Notes: a model not told the origin generated them from the sequence alone. 64,000 nucleotides of DNA from Caldilineaceae bacterium (GCA_019637645.1 JAHBVH010000037.1:19330-83329), one strand, 5' to 3'; shown: positions 1-8,660, counted from the first letter of the stretch. Numbers and translations: made by a program.

Positions 1-226
1 CTCCATGTCAGTGGGCTTGCCGCGATGGCATTGTCTGGACAAGCGTCAGGTAGCGTCTATGCGCCCTGCACCATAGTAGCAACGCGGGCAGGTACGGCAT
101 CCGCTTGGGGGCCCTATGCTGCGCCTGGTTGGGCAAGCAGCTAGGGCGATTTACCTGGAACAGAGCGTAGCGCGAAAAGGGTGCTTTGTCAAGTAGATGG
201 CACACTTCTCTGCCGGGGTTTATGAA

Positions 227-272
227 GGGGAAGCCTTAAATTCGGCCATCCGCCCGCGCCCAAGGCTTCCCC
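227..272. repeat. 11-bp inverted repeat (hairpin)
   Basis: GGGGAAGCCTT at 227-237 is perfectly complementary to AAGGCTTCCCC at 262-272, with a 24-nt loop. No T-run follows, so it is not a classical intrinsic terminator. It may be the end of a transcript from outside the window. Confidence 0.5.
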
Positions 273-390
273 CGAAAAGCCACCGGGCGTTGTTCACTAG
301 CGCGGTGCTTCAGCGCCGGGCGATCAGCGTATCCCGCAACTTTACGTTTGCCCTGTCATACTTCCGTATCCCCTTGCCTGTTTCTGCACA

Positions 391-419
391 TTGACGGTTT
401 GGCGACTCTTGCATACAAT
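391..419 (+). promoter_or_regulatory. Sigma-70 type promoter, orphan
   Basis: TTGACG (391-396), a 17-bp spacer, then TACAAT (414-419). This is one mismatch from consensus in each box with ideal spacing. The expected start is near 426. The next gene is the MFS transporter at 852, which would give a leader of about 425 nt; otherwise the promoter drives an unrecognised RNA. Confidence 0.6.
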
Positions 420-717
420 TACGAGCAAGCGCAAATCACGCTTCCTTGTTCATCCGCCAAAGGGGTGCGTTGGTGACGCCGTAACCAGCGCGTTTCATGC
501 TGCGCCGCGCGCCTGGCTTGACGAGCCCTGCTGTAAACTTGCTTTGATACTGTAGAGGGTTTGGGGCTGAAAAACGGTAGCTTTGCGCCCAAAGATAGCG
601 CACTCATTGGGCCATGTTTGTCGGCGTCCTACATTCCGAACCGGATGGGGTGCAATGGCCTTATTTGAACTAAAGCGGCTTGTCGCCGTAGCTATGTTTA
701 AGCCTAATAATACCTAT

Positions 718-799
718 AGAAGTTACGCAGTTGGCTGGGTAACTAGAGACCTGACAGGTTTGGAAAACCTGTCAGGTCTGGCCTACGTGCGTAACTCTT
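718..799. repeat. Two-tier palindromic element, copy 1
   Basis: The inner arm is a 15-bp perfect stem (747-761 with 765-779) of the AGACCTGACAGGTTT type with a 3-nt loop. The outer arms, around AGTTACGCA (721-729) and TGCGTAACT (788-796), are also inverted. The block ACGC(A/C)GTTG followed by AGAGACCTGACAGG is shared with the copy at 44537-44623. It looks like a REP- or MITE-like dispersed element about 80 bp long. Confidence 0.75.
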
Positions 800-851
800 A
801 AGCTAATATAACACTAATAATATCGTCTTAGGAAGGTAAGGAACGTCTACC

Positions 852-2036
852 TTGCAGCGTCAACAAACCTATCTTGGTCTTTTGGGCTATCTCTTTATTG
901 GCACCGCCGCGGTTCTGATGCCGTCGGTGCTGCCTTTTATCAAAGAAGAATTTGTCACGGCTGGTTTGACACTAGCCATGATCGGGCTGATTTTTCCGGC
1001 GGGGTCGTTGGGCAGCCTCTTGGGCAATCTTGCCGCTGGCGTCGGCTCCGACTTTCTTGGCCGTGGCCGCATGGTTTGGTTGGCGGCGCTCTTGCTGGCT
1101 ACAGCCTTGGTCCTAACCGCCATGGCTAAAATTTGGGCCCTCTTTGTGATTGGGTACATTTTGGTGAGCGCGGCCCAAAGTTCCCTTTCGACCAGCATTA
1201 ACGCCCTGATCGCCGACGCCAATCGGGCGTCGCGTGGGCGGGCCCTCAACACCTTGCACGGGATCTACGGCACTGGCGCAACCCTCTCGCCTTTGGTGAT
1301 TGGCTATCTCATTGAAGGCGGCTTACAGTGGCGTTGGGCGCTCGGCGGTATGGCGGTTATCTGGCTGAGCTATGCGCTGATCAATTATCTTTTTTACCGG
1401 CGTGTCCAAGCCGAAACCCAAGGCCGCAAAGCGCAGAAGCTGGATCTGGGGATGCTACGCCAGGGACCCTTCTTGGCGCTCTTTTTGATCGCGTTTACCT
1501 ATAATGGTGTGGCCTGGAGCCTGCTGGGCTGGATCGCGGTCTTTATGCAGCAAGCGGCGGGCTTTTCGGCCTTGCTCTCCCTCTCGATGATTTCCGTCTT
1601 TTATATCGCGCTCACCATTGGTCGTTTTCTCTGTGCCGCCTATGCCGAACGCTTGGGTTATTCGACCGTTTTCCTCATCTTGGCGATTGGCATTACCCTC
1701 ACCTACCCCTTGGTGGTGCTGGGGAATCCATGGCTGGTGGTCGCGGGTGTCTTTCTCACCGGCCTCAGCCTCTCGGGGCTCTTCCCCACCGCATTGGCTT
1801 TTGGCTCTCGGCTCTATCCTGAACAGACCGGCACGGTGAGCGGCACCCTTAGCGTGGCAATGACCTTGGGTTCCATGGCACCACCCCTGTGGACGGCGGT
1901 CATTGCCGAGCAATGGAGCTTTCAGGTGGCGTTAGGGGTGAACTATATCATGGTACTCCCCCTGATCTTTATCGCGCTCTACCTGGGCCGCCGTGAAAGT
2001 GGCGCACGCCCCACCCAACCCGTCCCGACGGCCTAG
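852..2036 (+). CDS. MFS transporter
   Basis: A 394-residue integral membrane protein of the major facilitator superfamily with about 12 hydrophobic segments. The loop between helices 2 and 3 carries a motif-A-like sequence (GVGSDFLGRGRM, residues 63-74), the usual gating signature. Length is normal for the family. A TTG start is used at 852, with a purine-rich AGGAAGG stretch about 14 nt upstream. The substrate cannot be told from sequence; the overall pattern resembles sugar or drug/proton transporters. It is followed, after a palindromic element, by a PIG-L deacetylase, so a role with sugar derivatives is possible but only suggested by position. Confidence 0.85.
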   Translation: MQRQQTYLGLLGYLFIGTAAVLMPSVLPFIKEEFVTAGLTLAMIGLIFPAGSLGSLLGNLAAGVGSDFLGRGRMVWLAALLLATALVLTAMAKIWALFVIGYILVSAAQSSLSTSINALIADANRASRGRALNTLHGIYGTGATLSPLVIGYLIEGGLQWRWALGGMAVIWLSYALINYLFYRRVQAETQGRKAQKLDLGMLRQGPFLALFLIAFTYNGVAWSLLGWIAVFMQQAAGFSALLSLSMISVFYIALTIGRFLCAAYAERLGYSTVFLILAIGITLTYPLVVLGNPWLVVAGVFLTGLSLSGLFPTALAFGSRLYPEQTGTVSGTLSVAMTLGSMAPPLWTAVIAEQWSFQVALGVNYIMVLPLIFIALYLGRRESGARPTQPVPTA

Positions 2037-2067
2037 CCGGTGGCGTCTGTTGCTGGGAAGCGACTAG

Positions 2068-2148
2068 AAGGTACGCCGCGCGGATAAGCGCGGTCAGATT
2101 TGCCAAACCTGACCGCGCTCTGGTAATCCTGAGCAACGGCGTAGCACC
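2068..2148. repeat. Two-tier palindromic element, copy 2 (inverted)
   Basis: The inner stem AGCGCGGTCAG (around 2087-2096) pairs with CTGACCGCGCT (2109-2119). The right outer arm (2131-2148) is the reverse complement of the ACGCCGTTGCTC block found at 4372-4383, and the left outer arm GGTACGCCG mirrors it. The copy therefore lies in the opposite orientation to copies 1 and 4. It sits between the MFS and PIG-L genes and may act as a terminator or spacer. Confidence 0.65.
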
Positions 2149-2195
2149 GAATGACTTTACCCTCGTTGGTGTTGCGAAAACTTCATGAGAAAAGA

Positions 2196-3023
2196 ATGAC
2201 TATGACAAATCAACTGAATGTTCTCATCTTTGGCGCTCATCCCGACGATCCCGACTTTTCGGTCGGTGGCGTCGGTGCGCTCTATGCTCGGCAAGGGCAC
2301 CGAGTTAAAATGGTTAGCCTGACCAATGGTGATGCTGGGCATCATGAAGAGGGGGGCGCGCCCTTGGCTTGGCGGCGGCGCGCCGAGGCGGCTGCTGCAG
2401 GTCAAGCCTTGGGCGTCGAATATATTACGCTGGACATCCATGATGGCGCGCTCTTGCCCACGTTGGAAAATCGGAATCAGGTGATCGCGATCATCCGTTC
2501 CTTTCAGCCCGACTTGGTGATGGTCCACCGCCCCAATGATTATCATCCCGACCATCGCTATGCCTCTCAGCTCGTGCAGGATGCGTCGTATATGGTGACC
2601 GTGCCTAATGTCGTTTCCCATGTGCCGCATCTGCGGGTCATGCCGGTGATTGTCCATACTTGGGATCACTTCCAAAAGCCCTATCCCTTCCAACCCGATG
2701 TGGTGGTGGCTATTGATGATACAGTCGAGCAGAAGGTTGATGCGCTCCACTGTCACACCTCGCAGGTCTATGAGTGGCTGCCCTACAATGGTCGCTATTT
2801 AGAAGAAGTCCCGGCTGCATTGCCCCAACGCCGGGCTTGGTTGCGCCAGCGGCTAGAGCCACGCTTGCAGCGCCAAGCGGATCTCTACCGGGAACAGCTG
2901 ATCGACTTGTATGGAGCAGAACGGGGACAGCGTGTCCAGTATGCTGAATCGTTCGAGGCGTGTGAATATGGTACTCCGTTGACGGTGGAGAATCGCCAAC
3001 AGCTTTTCCCATTTTTTGCGTAA
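2196..3023 (+). CDS. PIG-L family deacetylase
   Basis: A 275-residue zinc-dependent deacetylase of the PIG-L/LmbE family, which removes acetyl groups from N-acetylglucosamine-type sugars (GlcNAc-PI, mycothiol or bacillithiol precursors, and others). The N-terminal AHPDD motif (residues 14-18) follows a short beta strand, and a second HPDH motif lies near residue 116; together they give the His/Asp zinc ligands. ATG at 2196 (or 2202) is preferred because the purines GAGAAAAG precede it; an in-frame ATG at 2151 would add 15 basic residues that the family lacks. The stop codon lies inside the loop of a hairpin (3000-3038). The physiological substrate is unknown. Confidence 0.88.
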   Translation: MTMTNQLNVLIFGAHPDDPDFSVGGVGALYARQGHRVKMVSLTNGDAGHHEEGGAPLAWRRRAEAAAAGQALGVEYITLDIHDGALLPTLENRNQVIAIIRSFQPDLVMVHRPNDYHPDHRYASQLVQDASYMVTVPNVVSHVPHLRVMPVIVHTWDHFQKPYPFQPDVVVAIDDTVEQKVDALHCHTSQVYEWLPYNGRYLEEVPAALPQRRAWLRQRLEPRLQRQADLYREQLIDLYGAERGQRVQYAESFEACEYGTPLTVENRQQLFPFFA

Positions 3024-3038
3024 AAGTGGGAAAAGCTG
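3000..3038 (+). terminator. Hairpin at the end of the PIG-L gene
   Basis: CAGCTTTTCCCA (3000-3011) pairs perfectly with TGGGAAAAGCTG (3027-3038), a 12-bp stem whose loop contains the TAA stop codon. A short pyrimidine stretch follows. It is immediately followed by a compact palindromic element, giving two hairpins in tandem. Confidence 0.6.
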
Positions 3039-3043
3039 CCTTT

Positions 3044-3077
3044 ACACCTGACAGGCTTTCAAAAACCTGTCAGGTGT
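3044..3077. repeat. Compact palindromic element, copy 3
   Basis: ACACCTGACAGG (3044-3055) pairs with CCTGTCAGGTGT (3066-3077) across a 10-nt loop. It has the same core as the copies at 747-779, 43750-43782 and 44569-44601 but no outer arms. Confidence 0.7.
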
Positions 3078-3116
3078 GGCTCAGGGGCCGAGAGCCTCTT
3101 GGATAGGATAACAAGG

Positions 3117-3602
3117 ATGAACAGTGAACCAGTAAAACCCCGTGTTGATTTGGGCCCGATGATTCAGGTGGGCTTGGTCGTTCGCGATGCCGAAGCGGCT
3201 GTCCAGGCGTGGACAGCGCGCTTTCACTTTCCCCCAGCTCGTTTTGTGGATTGGCCGCCTGCTGGGCGCAATTTGGAAGAGACGGGCACCTATCATGGGC
3301 GGCCTGCCCATTTTCGGATGCGCCTGGCTTTTATTGAAACACCCTCCATCCAACTTGAGTTTATCCAACCGCTGGAGGGCGATAATATTTATGCCGATTG
3401 GTTAGAAGCGCATGGTGAGGGCTTGCATCACATTCTCTTTGAAGTGGATGATCCCGAAGCGGTGGCCGCGGGGTTGAATGCGCCTATTTTGCAAAGTGGT
3501 GGATCGACCTTGCGTCCTGGCGCGCTGTGGACCTATCTGGATACCCAAGAGCTATTAGGATGTATCCTTGAGTTTCGTACGCGTGTGGCCCCCAGCGCGT
3601 AA
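3117..3602 (+). CDS. VOC family (glyoxalase/bleomycin-resistance fold) protein
   Basis: A 161-residue protein with two beta-alpha-beta-beta-beta modules typical of the vicinal-oxygen-chelate superfamily. The second module contains GLHHILFEVDDP, resembling the metal-binding His of methylmalonyl-CoA epimerases and glyoxalases; the first has AFIETPSIQLEFIQP, which would supply the Glu. ATG 3117 is chosen because AGGATAACAAGG lies just upstream; a TTG at 3099 would add six residues. Members of this superfamily include epimerases, dioxygenases and antibiotic-binding proteins, so the exact reaction is open. A dedicated methylmalonyl-CoA epimerase is found separately at 60265-60666. Confidence 0.75.
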   Translation: MNSEPVKPRVDLGPMIQVGLVVRDAEAAVQAWTARFHFPPARFVDWPPAGRNLEETGTYHGRPAHFRMRLAFIETPSIQLEFIQPLEGDNIYADWLEAHGEGLHHILFEVDDPEAVAAGLNAPILQSGGSTLRPGALWTYLDTQELLGCILEFRTRVAPSA

Positions 3603-3641
3603 TCGCTCTATCTATAATTCCTTGTATAAGAAAAAGAGCGT

Positions 3642-3670
3642 TTGACAAGCGAGATAAAGTTTGTTACGCT
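3642..3670 (+). promoter_or_regulatory. Promoter-like site
   Basis: Perfect TTGACA (3642-3647), 17-bp spacer, TACGCT (3665-3670). The expected start is near 3677. No gene follows for 900 bp. Confidence 0.5.
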
Positions 3671-3804
3671 GAACAAAGTCATATCCCAAAGTGGGGATTG
3701 GGAAAATAAGGGCCGTCGCTTTGTCCGCCAAGCGCAATGAACTTTCCAGCCTAGAGCCTGAGTGATCTGCCGGTGTTCATGATGATTAGCGCGAACAATG
3801 GAAC

Positions 3805-3833
3805 TTGTGTTTGTTGCTCAAGCTCTGTATAAT
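3805..3833 (+). promoter_or_regulatory. Promoter-like site
   Basis: TTGTGT (3805-3810), 17-bp spacer, perfect TATAAT (3828-3833). A start near 3840 would place the 14-bp tandem repeat about 45 nt into the transcript. Confidence 0.5.
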
Positions 3834-3882
3834 CTTGAGACATTGACAACTAATCGATAAACCCCTGCAAAGTCGCACAATT

Positions 3883-3952
3883 GTTCTCGTGTAAAAGTTC
3901 TCGTGTAAAAGTTCTCGTGTAAAAGTTCTCGTGTAAAAGTTCTCGTGTAAAA
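3883..3952 (+). repeat. 14-bp tandem repeat, five copies
   Basis: The unit GTTCTCGTGTAAAA is repeated five times without mismatch and with no spacers between units (3883-3896, 3897-3910, 3911-3924, 3925-3938, 3939-3952). Perfect identity suggests recent slippage expansion. It is not CRISPR, because there are no spacers. Confidence 0.95.
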
Positions 3953-4361
3953 GCAACCTTCAATGTGCGCTTTTAAATGGGTTGTCTATAAGAACAGCAG
4001 AATACCACTCGGCAGTCAAATCGGCAGTCAAAGTAGCAGTTGAACGCTTGGGTGGGTACCGTACAGCAGAGACCACCTTGTGGCAACTCGCATTGAGTCC
4101 CAATGAGCCTAGAATGTTGTGGCATGTTCACCGATGCCACTCCCCGAATCAATCTGACGCACACCGCAAGCTAATTGCGCTCATCCACTGGAAGTATAAA
4201 TACAGTATTAGCTTAAACGCCCAACTGCTTTTATGGTTTTGTCGTGCATTCTGGCAGTGCATTTACAAGACTTTTATGCTATTGTTCCGGTTATAGCTTA
4301 GCTGGAAAATTTTGCCCTATATGATGGGGAAATGGAAGCGTGCAAAATTCCTAGTTAGAAC

Positions 4362-4430
4362 GATAGAAGTTACGCCGTTGCTCGTTATGACCAGCGCGCG
4401 GACAACTTTTCAAAAGCTGTCTGTGCTTGT
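4362..4430. repeat. Palindromic element, degenerate copy 4
   Basis: The left arm (4368-4391) carries ACGCCGTTGCTC followed by TGACCAG, matching the outer arm of the copies at 2068-2148 and 44537-44623. The inner stem (about 4395-4409 with 4414-4428) is imperfect, about 12 of 15 pairs. Confidence 0.5.
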
Positions 4431-4483
4431 CCAAGGGCGCAATGTCTAAAAGAATTGGTCCAATTTCATTTGGTTTGCACATT

Positions 4484-4528
4484 TGTGTAATCAACCACTG
4501 TGTAATCAACCACTGTGTAATCAACCAC
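4484..4528 (+). repeat. 15-bp tandem repeat, three copies
   Basis: TGTGTAATCAACCAC occurs three times in a row (4484-4498, 4499-4513, 4514-4528), without mismatch. It lies 64 bp before the oppD start at 4593. Confidence 0.95.
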
Positions 4529-4592
4529 CTAGATCGATCACGCAGATCATCCACTTGGCTATCATCTTAATTTGTATAAGGAGTAAGCGTCT

Positions 4593-5606
4593 ATGGCGAA
4601 ATTGCTTGAAGTGAAGAATTTGAAAACCCAATTCTTCACCCAAGACGGCGTCGTTCACGCGGTAAATGGGATTACCTATTCAGTCGCTGCCGGTGAGACG
4701 GTGGCGATCGTGGGTGAATCAGGTTCTGGCAAGAGCGTTGGTGTCATGTCCTTGATTCGTTTAATTCCACAGCCGCCTGGCAAAATTGTCGATGGGCAGG
4801 TGCTCTTCGACGGTCAAGACTTGCTCAAACTGAGCGAGGACGAACTCCGTCATGTGCGTGGGAATCGCGTTGCGATGATCTTCCAAGATCCAATGACCTC
4901 TCTCAACCCGGTGTTGACGGTAGGTCGCCAGATTACGGAAGCCTTAGAGTTGCATTTAAACATGAATCGCGAGCAGAGCCGCAAACGGGCCATTGAGTTG
5001 TTACAGATGGTGGGTATTCCGGCGGCTGAATCTCGGATTGACGACTATCCCCACCAGTTTTCTGGTGGTATGCGTCAACGTGTGATGATCGCGATGGGCC
5101 TTAGCTGTAATCCGCAGCTCTTGATCGCCGATGAGCCAACCACGGCTTTGGATGTGACGATTCAAGCCCAAATTGTGGATCTGGTAGGTCGCCTGAAAGA
5201 AGAACTTGGCATGGCGATCATCTGGATCACCCACGACTTGGGGGTGGTGGCTGGCATGGCCGAACGTGTGCTCGTCATGTATTCTGGCTTCATTGTCGAA
5301 GAAGCCCCCGTTGATCAAATTTATGCCCGTCCCCGCCATCCCTACACTTTGGGTTTGCTCCGCTCGATCCCGCGGCTGGACTTGGGCCGCCAAAAACGTT
5401 TAGTCCCGATCGAAGGGCTCCCACCGGATTTATTAGAAGCACCCACCCATTGTCCCTTTGCGCCACGGTGTCAATTTGCCTTTGATAAATGCTGGCAAGA
5501 GAACCCGCCGTTGGAAACCGTTGGTTCCAATCACCGGGCCGCCTGTTGGGCCGATATTTCCGATATCCCCGTGATCCAGACACAGAAAGTTGAGGAGGCG
5601 GCCTAA
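4593..5606 (+). CDS. Peptide ABC transporter ATP-binding protein OppD/DppD
   Basis: A 337-residue cytoplasmic ATPase that powers dipeptide/oligopeptide import. Walker A GESGSGKS is at residues 41-48, the ABC signature SGGMRQR near 157, Walker B LLIADEP near 176, and the family's C-terminal oligopeptide extension has the CPFAPRC cysteine motif near 288. The start is well supported by AAGGAG about 9 nt upstream. Its stop overlaps the oppF start (TAATG), so the pair is translationally coupled. No permease or SBP is adjacent: the next gene is a sigma factor. It may serve as a shared ATPase for permeases elsewhere. Confidence 0.93.
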   Translation: MAKLLEVKNLKTQFFTQDGVVHAVNGITYSVAAGETVAIVGESGSGKSVGVMSLIRLIPQPPGKIVDGQVLFDGQDLLKLSEDELRHVRGNRVAMIFQDPMTSLNPVLTVGRQITEALELHLNMNREQSRKRAIELLQMVGIPAAESRIDDYPHQFSGGMRQRVMIAMGLSCNPQLLIADEPTTALDVTIQAQIVDLVGRLKEELGMAIIWITHDLGVVAGMAERVLVMYSGFIVEEAPVDQIYARPRHPYTLGLLRSIPRLDLGRQKRLVPIEGLPPDLLEAPTHCPFAPRCQFAFDKCWQENPPLETVGSNHRAACWADISDIPVIQTQKVEEAA

Positions 5607-6619
5607 TGAGTACGACCAACGGCGCCACTACCGTAAAAAAAGGTGAAAAACTGCTTGAAGTCCAAGATCTGAAGATGCACTTCCCGATTACCCGTGGCGT
5701 CATTTTTCAGCGGCAGGTCGGGGCGATCAAAGCAGTCGATGGGATTGATTTTACCCTCTACCGCGGCGAAACGCTGGGGCTCGTGGGCGAATCCGGTTGT
5801 GGGAAATCGACAACTGGCCGCGCGATTCTGCAATTGCATCGGCCCACTGATGGCGCAGTGATGTTTGAAGGCAAAGATCTCACCAAAACCAAAGGTGAAG
5901 ATCTGCGCAAGATGCGGCGACGGATGCAGATGATCTTCCAAGATCCCTATGCCTCACTCAACCCCCGTATGACCGTCGGCAGCATCATCGGGGAGCCACT
6001 AGAAGTTCACGGCATTGGTTCTGGCCGCAAGGATCGTCAAGAGCGGGTGCAAGCCTTGCTCAAGACCGTGGGTTTGAATCCGTACTTTGTCAACCGCTAT
6101 CCCCATGAATTTTCTGGTGGTCAACGTCAGCGGATTGGGATTGCGCGTGCCTTGGCTGTCAATCCAGCTTTTATTGTCTGTGATGAACCGATCTCGGCGC
6201 TGGATGTGTCGATTCAAGCGCAAATCATTAACCTGCTGGAAGACTTGCAAGATGAATTGGATTTGACCTACCTCTTCATCGCCCATGATCTCTCCGTTGT
6301 GCGTCACATCTCAGATCGCATTGCCGTGATGTATTTGGGCAAGATCGTTGAACTGGCCGGGCGCGATGAGCTGTATGCTGACCCCAAACACCCCTATACC
6401 CAGGCGCTATTATCCGCTGTACCCATTCCAGACCCCGTGATTGAAGGTCAACGTCGGCGGATCATTCTGGAAGGGGATGTCCCCAGCCCAGCCAATCCAC
6501 CCAAGGGCTGCAACTTTAGCACACGTTGCCCGCGGGTGATGGATGTCTGCCGCCAACAAGATCCTCCCTTTAAAGAGTATGGTCAAGGCCACTACGCCGC
6601 TTGTTTCTTATATGAATAG
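5606..6619 (+). CDS. Peptide ABC transporter ATP-binding protein OppF/DppF
   Basis: A 337-residue partner ATPase of OppD. Walker [10 protein letters not shown] lies near residue 60, the signature [14 protein letters not shown] near 169, and Walker [11 protein letters not shown] near 190; the C-terminal oligopeptide region with CNFSTRCPR is present. The N-terminal insert between beta strands ([13 protein letters not shown]) is typical of OppF rather than OppD. Start and upstream stop overlap by one base. Together with 4593-5606 it forms an orphan ATPase pair with no permease genes beside it. Confidence 0.93.
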   Translation: MSTTNGATTVKKGEKLLEVQDLKMHFPITRGVIFQRQVGAIKAVDGIDFTLYRGETLGLVGESGCGKSTTGRAILQLHRPTDGAVMFEGKDLTKTKGEDLRKMRRRMQMIFQDPYASLNPRMTVGSIIGEPLEVHGIGSGRKDRQERVQALLKTVGLNPYFVNRYPHEFSGGQRQRIGIARALAVNPAFIVCDEPISALDVSIQAQIINLLEDLQDELDLTYLFIAHDLSVVRHISDRIAVMYLGKIVELAGRDELYADPKHPYTQALLSAVPIPDPVIEGQRRRIILEGDVPSPANPPKGCNFSTRCPRVMDVCRQQDPPFKEYGQGHYAACFLYE

Positions 6620-6996
6620 CTGTTGCATCTATGGGTACGCTTGGTCTCGCACCCGCCGCCTTGCTCTGCCCCTAGCCTGCCGGCGCGCGCCATAGTATCG
6701 GAGGTGGGTGGCGCTGGCTTCTGCACAGGCAGAGACAAACGCCACCTTGCCCGTGATGTAACGCATTTGCCTATACCAGTAGAGTTTTCTCATTGATGAG
6801 AAAATTCAGAATTGAAAACGGGGAAAGATCCAGGATGCGACAGTTTTGCTGGCGGCAACATCCGTGGAGCCTTTCTCCGTTGTTTCCGTTTAGGGCGGGA
6901 TACCGATGCCACGCTAACAAGGGCTCTCTAGGCGGCTGTTGGCAACTGCCTTTATCCAATCGACAGCGGTAGATACGGGTCAAGCAAACGTAAGCT
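6620..6996. other. Intergenic region between oppF and the sigma-factor gene
   Basis: 377 bp without a gene. I see a 7-bp stem (6707-6713 with 6740-6746) that could end the oppF message and a near-perfect palindrome TTTTCTCATTGATGAGAAAA (6785-6804), a possible regulator-binding site or hairpin ahead of the sigma gene. No clear -10/-35 pair was found. Confidence 0.4.
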
Positions 6997-7695
6997 ATGT
7001 CGCTAACCGATCTTAAAAATACCACACCCTGGCCACCCATTGCCATTTTGCGTGATCCACAGTGGGTTCAGTCGGCGGCCTTCGATCTTCTACGCGTCTT
7101 TCAGAAAAGCACCGGCCAGGAAAAAGCGGAAGCCTTTTCGGCGCTTTATAACCGCTATTGCCAAAGTCTATGGGATTATATCTACCGTCAGGTAGATGGC
7201 GCTGAAGCGGATGCCAAGGACATCTTTGGTCAAGTCTGGCTGGTCGCGGTGGAAGAGCTGCAAACTTTCCATTATCGATTGGATACCATGGCTGATGATC
7301 CGTTGCGCGCTTGGCTTTTTCGTTGTGCCGCTAATCGCATTAAACAATTCTACCGAGAGAAACGTAGCCAAGCGCCGCTTGATCTGGTGGAGGGCTTTTT
7401 GCTGGCTCGCCTTTCTGGTATGGATACGGCTCTCTATGAACTCTTTGCGCCAACTGTCAAAAGCCAAGCCGGTGATCTGCTCTATGCTGCCACCAAAGAC
7501 CTGACGCCAGAGCAGAAGGTAATTTTACGCCTGCGCTATCATGGCAGTATGTCCTTTGCCGAGATTGGCACTTATCTTGGTAAGAGTGAAGGCTCTGTGA
7601 AAGTGCAACATCATCGGCTGCTTAAAAAGCTACGTACCTTATTGGAACAAGTAATTCCCTCACCGGGCGGCTGGACCATGGCCGACGATGGCTAG
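6997..7695 (+). CDS. ECF-type RNA polymerase sigma factor
   Basis: A 232-residue sigma-70-family protein with only regions 2 and 4. Region 2 (about 45-125) includes FSALYNRYCQSLWDYIYRQV and the FGQVWLVAVE helix that contacts core and the -10 element. Region 4 (about 165-215) has LTPEQKVILRLRYHGSMSFAEIGTYLGKSEGSVKVQ, a helix-turn-helix for -35 recognition. The linker is long. The following gene encodes a membrane-anchored HTH protein, a plausible partner or regulator. Position ahead of the peptide-transport genes suggests, but does not show, control of them. Confidence 0.85.
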   Translation: MSLTDLKNTTPWPPIAILRDPQWVQSAAFDLLRVFQKSTGQEKAEAFSALYNRYCQSLWDYIYRQVDGAEADAKDIFGQVWLVAVEELQTFHYRLDTMADDPLRAWLFRCAANRIKQFYREKRSQAPLDLVEGFLLARLSGMDTALYELFAPTVKSQAGDLLYAATKDLTPEQKVILRLRYHGSMSFAEIGTYLGKSEGSVKVQHHRLLKKLRTLLEQVIPSPGGWTMADDG

Positions 7696-7739
7696 CGCGG
7701 GAGCGCACTGGATACTGCGGGCGAGATGGGTTGGGAGCG

Positions 7740-8660
7740 ATGCAAACGAATAGGCAACCACACGAGAAGTTTATCCAGGAACTAGGCCGCCGATTGGCAA
7801 CCCAATGGCGCATGCCGCAATCGCTGGCCGAGCAACAAGCGCTTGCTCAGTTGGGGAGCTATGTCGGCAGTGCGCGTCGCCACGGCCAATTGACACGCGC
7901 TGCCTTAGCACAAAAAGTCGGTAAAACCGAAGTTGAAATTTATGCCTTAGAGCATGGTCTATTGCCCTATCAGGAACTTCATCGCGATTTCGTCAGTAAC
8001 CTAGCCGCTGCCCTGGATGAAGCGCCAGAGACCTTTCTCCTTCTCTTAGGGCAGCCAAAGCCTGTTGCGCATCCCCGGCGCTCCCCTGAAGCTGAATCCT
8101 TATGGTTAGGGTCTAAGCGGCGCATCACCGAGGTCATCGCAACAAACTCGAAACGTGTAGACAACGGGAATGGCTACTGGCAGAGGCATAATCGACGATA
8201 CCAGCGCTCTCTAAATTTGATCGATTCCAGCCAAGCGGGTAGACTAATTTCTAGATTGTGGACAGGTAGATTGGCTAAGCAGTATGGTAGCTTGCGCGGC
8301 AGTATCATTATTGCTGCGTTAGTTTGCTTGCTACTCATCTGTGTTAACACTTACAGTTTATCAAATCGCTTTGGTACACAATCGGAAGGGCAAGCATCAA
8401 CCCTATCTACACAGCTAATTGTTTCCCCCACCCATGAAGCTTCAGATAGATATCTACTTGATTCGATGACCGTCATTTCCGGAGCATTACCACATCAGCC
8501 AGCAAAAGCCATGACCAAAGCAATCGTTTATCCTGAAGTTGCTGCTTACCCTGCCTCTGCGCAGACTGCAACCGCTGGCGTGCACCTATCATCCGCCGTA
8601 ATCGAAGTGCAGCGGTGTGACATTCGAGTGGCAGGGCGGTTTGCCCTCTGCCGGATCTAG
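7740..8660 (+). CDS. Membrane-anchored helix-turn-helix protein
   Basis: 306 residues. The cytoplasmic N-terminal part (about 45-100) contains an XRE/Cro-like helix-turn-helix (TRAALAQKVGKTEVEIYALEHG). A single hydrophobic segment near 186-206 is followed by an extracytoplasmic tail of about 100 residues without a recognised domain. The arrangement resembles RodZ-like and anti-sigma-like proteins. ATG 7740 is preferred over the TTG at 7731 because GGGAG lies just upstream. Reading continues in the same frame beyond the TAG at 8658-8660 for another 27 sense codons, to TAA at 8742-8744, so the tail may be truncated by a nonsense mutation. It probably forms a regulatory pair with the preceding sigma gene. 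Confidence 0.6.
   Translation: MQTNRQPHEKFIQELGRRLATQWRMPQSLAEQQALAQLGSYVGSARRHGQLTRAALAQKVGKTEVEIYALEHGLLPYQELHRDFVSNLAAALDEAPETFLLLLGQPKPVAHPRRSPEAESLWLGSKRRITEVIATNSKRVDNGNGYWQRHNRRYQRSLNLIDSSQAGRLISRLWTGRLAKQYGSLRGSIIIAALVCLLLICVNTYSLSNRFGTQSEGQASTLSTQLIVSPTHEASDRYLLDSMTVISGALPHQPAKAMTKAIVYPEVAAYPASAQTATAGVHLSSAVIEVQRCDIRVAGRFALCRI

Larger units (their letters stand above)
1..851. other. Gene-poor leader region
   Basis: I find no convincing gene here. The short open frames on both strands lack ribosome-binding sites and recognisable protein character, and one runs through the palindromic repeat at 718-799. The stretch holds an 11-bp inverted repeat (227-237 with 262-272), a near-consensus promoter (391-419) and the palindromic element. 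I looked for tmRNA, RNase P, SRP and tRNA hallmarks and saw none. The window edge may cut off an upstream gene. Confidence 0.5.
3603..4592. other. Gene-free region with promoters and tandem repeats
   Basis: Almost 1 kb with no convincing gene. It contains two promoter-like sites (3642-3670, 3805-3833), a 14-bp tandem repeat (3883-3952), a degenerate palindromic element (4362-4430) and a 15-bp tandem repeat (4484-4528), and it ends at the ribosome-binding site of oppD. An open frame at 3982-4296 has no ribosome-binding site or recognisable composition. A long oppD leader or an unrecognised RNA is possible. Confidence 0.5.

Noticed and set aside
430..715. tmRNA, RNase P or SRP RNA
   Set aside because: A GGGGCTG stretch recalls tmRNA, but no tag frame, acceptor stem or other class motif is present.
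3883..3952. Possible CRISPR array
   Set aside because: The 14-bp units abut each other without spacers, and there are no cas genes in the window.
3982..4296. 104-codon open frame on the plus strand
   Set aside because: No ribosome-binding site, no domain or hydrophobic pattern, and it lies in a repeat-rich gap; composition unlike the neighbouring genes.
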